Source: Sphingomonas sp. H160509 (lineage in GTDB: Bacteria > Pseudomonadota > Alphaproteobacteria > Sphingomonadales > Sphingomonadaceae). Taken from it: 64,000 nucleotides of DNA. Numbering within the stretch: the stretch's first letter is position 1; every line of letters begins with the position of its first letter. A program made the translations under genes and the position numbers. The notes below the pieces were generated by a model. That model saw only the letters and a program-made list of their open reading frames with translations. It did no database searches and was not told the origin of the DNA. The stretch is taken from NCBI RefSeq assembly GCF_024124765.2, contig NZ_JAMXSR020000002.1, positions 3,678,001 through 3,742,000 of the forward strand, read 5' to 3'. Positions 60,237 to 64,000 of the stretch are shown one piece after another.

Positions 60237-63153
60237 ATGAACCGACGTGAGCTTCTTGTTGGCACGGCGGGCGCCGGTGCCTCTCTGGTCGTGGGGCCGA
60301 TCGAGGCCGGGTTCGCGGCGAGCGTAGCGAAACAGCGCGGTGCTGGTGCGCTGCCGATGCCGCAGCCGACGCGGACCTTGCCGTTGCCCGCGTTGGTGCA
60401 GGACCCGTCGCGAACGCTGATCGAGCGGGGGTGGCTGTTCCACGAGGGCGACGTGATCGCGCCTGCGCCCGACGGCCACAACGCGACGTATCTGAGCGTG
60501 AAGGCGGGTAACGCACTCGGCGCCGCGGCGATGGCGTATGACGATTCCGACTGGCAGTCAGTGCGGTTGCCGCATGACTGGGCCTCCGCGCAGCCGTTCG
60601 TGAAGACCGCAAGCGTCTCGCAGGGCTTTCGCGCGCGGGGCATCGGCTGGTACCGGCGGACGCTGCGGCTCGACCCGGCGGACCGTGGCAAGACGATCGG
60701 GCTGCAGTTCGACGGGATCGCGACCAACGCGACGGTCTGGGTCAACGGCAGCGTCGTCGCGCACAACTGGTCGGCGTATAACAGCGTTGAGATCGACCTG
60801 ACGCCGTTCGCGCGGTTCGGCGACGACCTGAACGTGATCGCGGTGCGCGTCGATGCGCAGGCGATGGAGGGCTGGTGGTATGAGGGCGCGGGGATCTATC
60901 GCCACGCGTGGCTGATCCGCCGCGCGGCGGTGGCGATCGTGACCGACAGTGTGCACTGCGGTCCCAGGCGCGGTGCTGACGGTGCGTGGAGCGTCCCGGT
61001 CGAAGTGAAGCTCGGCAGCATCGATCGCGCGTCGGTCGGCGTGACGGTGGATGTCGCGCTGCTCGATCCCGAGGGCAAGCGCGTGGCGGGGGCGCAGGCG
61101 ACCGCGACGGTCCTGCCTCTGGAGCACGCGACCGCGACGATGACGCTGGCCGTGCCTGCGCCGCGCCTTTGGTCGATCGAGACGCCGACGCTCTATACCG
61201 TCGTGACGCACGTCCTGCGCGACGGCGCGATCGTCGACGAGCGGCGGATACCGGTCGGCTTCCGCACGATCCGGTTCGATGCGGACCGCGGCTTCCTGCT
61301 CAACGACCGGTCGGTGAAGCTGAAGGGCGTGTGCCTGCATCAGGATCACGCCGGCGTCGGGACTGCGATCCCCGATGCGCTGCTGCGCTGGCGGCTGGAG
61401 CGGCTGAAGGCGATGGGCTGCAACGCGATCCGCTGCTCGCACAACGCGCCGGCCGCCGAACTGCTCGACCTGTGCGACGCGATGGGCTTCGTCGTGATGG
61501 ACGAGAACCGCCAGTTCAATCCCGCACCCGATACCATGGCGCAGCTCGAATGGATGGTCCGCCGCGATCGCAACCACCCGAGCGTGATCCTGTGGTCGGT
61601 CTTCAACGAGGAGCCGATGCAGGGCACCGAGGCGGGCGTCGAGATGCTCCGGCGGATGGCGCACGCGGCGCATGCGCTCGACGACAGCCGCCCGGTGACG
61701 GGCGCGATGAACGGCGCGTTCTTCGATCCGATCAACGTGTCGAGCATTTTCGACGTCGTCGGCTTCAACTATTACCAGGGCGATTACGACCGGTTCCACC
61801 AGCTCAACCCGACCAAGCCGATGACGAGCTCGGAGGATACCAGCGCCTATGAAACGCGCGGCGCGTTCGCGAGCGATCCGGCCGCGCATGTCCAGTCGTC
61901 CTACGACGTCGAGGCGGCGAGCTGGGGCGATACGCACCGCGCGACGTGGAAGAAGATCGCCGACCGCCCGTTCGTCGCGGGCGGGTTCGTGTGGACCGGG
62001 TTCGATTATCACGGCGAGCCGACGCCGCATGAATGGCCGACGATCTCCAGTTTCTTTGGGATCCTCGACCTGTGTGGGTTCCCTAAGAATGCGTTCGACA
62101 TCCACCGTGCGCACTGGGTCGACGACGCGCCGGTCGTCAGCCTGACGCCGCACTGGACGTGGCCGGGACGCGAGGGGCAGCCGGTCGTGGTGCTGGTGAT
62201 GAGCAACGCCGAGCGCGTCGAGTTGCAGCTCAACGGGCGGAAGGTCGGCGAGCAGGCGGTCGACCGGATCATGGGCAACGAGTTCAGCGTGGCCTATGCG
62301 CCCGGCCGGATCGAGGTGATCGCGTTGCGCGGTGGCAAGGTCGTCGCGACGGCCGCGCACGAGACCGTCGGCAAGCCGGTTGCGCTGCGCTTGACCGCGG
62401 CGCGGACGGTGATGGCGGGCGACGACGAGGACACGCAGCCGGTGACGATCGACGCGATCGATGCCGCCGGGCGGCATGTTCCGACTGCGAACCTGCCGAC
62501 GCAGTTCTCGGTCGACGGCGCGGCGATCATCGGGGTCGGTAATGGCGATCCGAACAGCCATGAGCCTGAGAAGGGCAATGCGCGGTCGTTGTTCAACGGG
62601 CTCGCACAGGTCATCGTGCAGGCGGGGACGGGTCGTGGGCGGATCGTGATGACCGCGACCGCGCCGGGATTGAAGCCGGCGCGGCTGGTGATCGACCGGG
62701 CAGCGATCGCACCGCGGGCGCAAATGGCCGCGACCTATGGCGGGCAGGCGATCCGGGAGTGGCGTCGCTCGCCGGCGTTCGCTGCGCGTCCCGATCCTGC
62801 GCTGGCGCCGATCGATGGGGATAATAATAGCTGGGCGTTCGTGCGGAGCGGTACGCCGGTCCACGCTGCGGCGGAGGGTCGTTGGCGGCTCTACCGTGCG
62901 AGCGTTACGCCGTGGCGGCGGATCGGTGCGGAGGGCGGCACGATCCGTTTCGCGTCGATCGCGGGGAAGGCCGAGCTGTGGGTGGATGGCCGGCGGCTTG
63001 CGTTGAAGACCGGCGCCGAAGCGGGGCCGCTCGAGGCGGCGTTGCCGGCGGGCGGCGGCGTGCGCCAGATCGTGCTGGTGGTGGAATCGGCTGCAGAGGG
63101 GAGGGGTTTCGGGCATCCTCGGCCCTGTGTCGCTGGAACCGCCAGCGCGCTGA
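60237..63153 (+). CDS. GH2 beta-galactosidase-like enzyme, C-terminal frameshift
   Basis: Large exported GH2 enzyme of about 971 residues. A Tat-like leader starts MNRRELLVGTAGAGASLVVG. The jelly-roll domain has DDSDWQSVRLPHDWA and GIGWYRRTLRLDPADRGKTI, then an Ig-like domain. The barrel has LKGVCLHQDHAGVGTAIPDA, GCNAIRCSHNAPAAELLDLC, the acid-base in VILWSVFNEEPMQGTEAG and the nucleophile region MTSSEDTSAYETRG. DUF4982-type and further beta domains follow. One excess G at 63098-63106 makes the frame run on into a repeat; removing it gives a stop at 63151-63153 after ILGPVSLEPPAR. It probably removes galactose from complex glycans. It starts 21 bases after the GntR gene. Confidence 0.88.
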
Positions 63154-63163
63154 CGCTGCTCAA

Positions 63164-63285
63164 TCCTCCCCGCCAGGGGGAGGTGTCGCCGAAGGTGACG
63201 GAGGGGGGAGGACACGGAACCGGCGTTTCCCTTTCCTCCCCCTCCGTCTGGCAAGTGCCAGCCACCTCCCCCTGGCGGGGGAGGA
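63164..63285. repeat. Palindromic intergenic repeat, family R2 variant
   Basis: CCTCCCCGCCAGGGGGAGGT against ACCTCCCCCTGGCGGGGGAG with inner CCGAAGGTGACGGAGGGGG and CCCCTCCGTCTGG. It lies between the converging beta-galactosidase and PTS genes. Confidence 0.82.
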
Positions 63286-63298
63286 TCAATTTCAAAGC

Positions 63299-64000
63299 TT
63301 ACCGGGCCAGCGTCGCCAGGACCGCGTCGGTCGCCAGCATATGAAGCTGGCCGGGTGCGGGGCGGGCGATCGCGCGGATACCGAGCTTTGCCAGCGCCGC
63401 ATCGTCCGCCAGCGCTGTATCGCCCAGCTGGACGCGCAGTCGGCCGGTATGGCGGCTGGCGCCAAGGACGTTCGCCGCGCCCCCCGAGTGCGCTCTCGAT
63501 TACGGACGAAAGGGCGATCGAGTCCGACACTGCGGGCGCGACGGGCTCCGGTGCCACATCGCCACCCAGCGCTAGCGCATCGCGGATCTCCATCGAGACG
63601 ACGTCCGCGATCGGCCCGAGCACGACCTGGAGCGCGGAGTTCGACGGACGCAGGATACCGCGCGCGCCGAGGGCCTTCAGCGCTGCATCGTCGACCGCGG
63701 ACTGGTCCACGACGATCAACCGCAAACGCGTCGTGCACGCGCTCACCGTGGTCAGGTTCGCCCCGCCGCCAAGCGCCTGCGCGAACGCCGCACCGCGTCC
63801 GCCAGCCGCGGTAGGCGCCACGGCAGCGACGGTCTCGGCTTCGCGCCCCGGCGTCGCGAGGTCGAACTTGCGTATGAAGAGGCGGAACAGACCGTAATAC
63901 AGCACGAAATACACCGCGCCGACCGGCAGCAGGACGAGCGGTCGCGTCGCCTTGCCGAAGTTCAGCACGTAATCGAGCAGCCCCGCCGAGAAACCGAAGC
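63299..64000 (-). CDS. GlcNAc/glucose-type PTS permease EIIBC with two EIIB domains (5' end outside window), frameshifted
   Basis: The visible C-terminal part of a phosphotransferase permease. It begins in the EIIC domain (GFSAGLLDYVLNFGKATRPL, VYFVLYYGLFRLFIRKFDL). The EIIB domain follows with the phospho-cysteine in NLTTVSACTTRLRLIV and LGARGILRPSNSALQVVLG. A second EIIB-like domain (NVLGASRHTGRLRVQLGD, LGIRAIARPAPGQLHML) lacks the cysteine. One excess base in the C6 run at 63480-63485 lies just before the second domain (restored SALGGAANVLGASR). The sequence before the EIIB domain resembles NagE. It would import GlcNAc as the 6-phosphate. It is convergent with the beta-galactosidase gene. 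Confidence 0.87.

Noticed and set aside
60558-63968. A 1136-codon minus-strand frame joining the PTS gene to sequence antisense to the beta-galactosidase
   Set aside because: After the frameshift at 63480-63485 the sequence has no family resemblance; the corrected PTS gene stops at 63299.

Overview
The window looks like chromosome from a high-G+C sphingomonad (Alphaproteobacteria, Sphingomonas or a close relative). The evidence is the gene neighbourhoods (rpsP-rimM-trmD-rplS, carAB next to yqeY-dnaG-rpoD, ftsY with ispZ), family members typical of the group (DUF4170, DUF885 lipoproteins, spinster-like MFS permeases), a candidate EcfG-type promoter, and several families of palindromic intergenic repeats. 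No rRNA or tRNA gene, CRISPR array, insertion sequence or prophage was recognised.

Layout. 1-9190: an MFS permease cut by the window edge, a STAS-like protein, a TetR protein with two DNA-binding domains, and a divergent catabolic set (acyl-CoA dehydrogenase, zinc alcohol dehydrogenase, APH-type kinase, two SDRs) followed by superoxide dismutase. 9311-14284: mtaB-ftsY-ispZ and a GGDEF-EAL protein. 14623-19677: ffh and the rpsP/rimM/trmD/rplS group, with a flavin reductase gene on the opposite strand inside it. 20628-26562: rluE, a low-G+C orphan HEPN-like gene, rpoD, dnaG and a GIY-YIG gene. 26773-33507: yqeY, carA, a small lipoprotein gene, carB, greA and a rhomboid protease. 33993-37773: DUF4170, a four-gene envelope/stress-like run, eno and ftsB. 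37978-46057: hydrolase, DUF885 peptidase, DHA2 efflux pump, prolyl oligopeptidase and small secreted proteins. 46109-64000: a glycan-degradation locus with GH20, GH2 beta-mannosidase, GH3, GH125, GH92 and GH29 in one overlapping operon, and divergently a GntR regulator, a GH2 beta-galactosidase-like enzyme and a GlcNAc-type PTS permease.

The sugars targeted by the last locus (fucose, galactose, GlcNAc, mannose) are those of complex N-glycans, so it reads as an N-glycan dismantling system resembling the nix genes of Xanthomonas.

About 28 single-base (rarely two-base) indels break otherwise intact genes, including essential ones (ffh, ftsY, trmD, rpoD, dnaG). Almost all lie in G/C homopolymers and are best read as errors of an unpolished assembly. 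Coordinates for these genes span the whole restored gene. The most unusual structural feature is a 120-bp palindromic repeat sitting inside carA, between its two domains.
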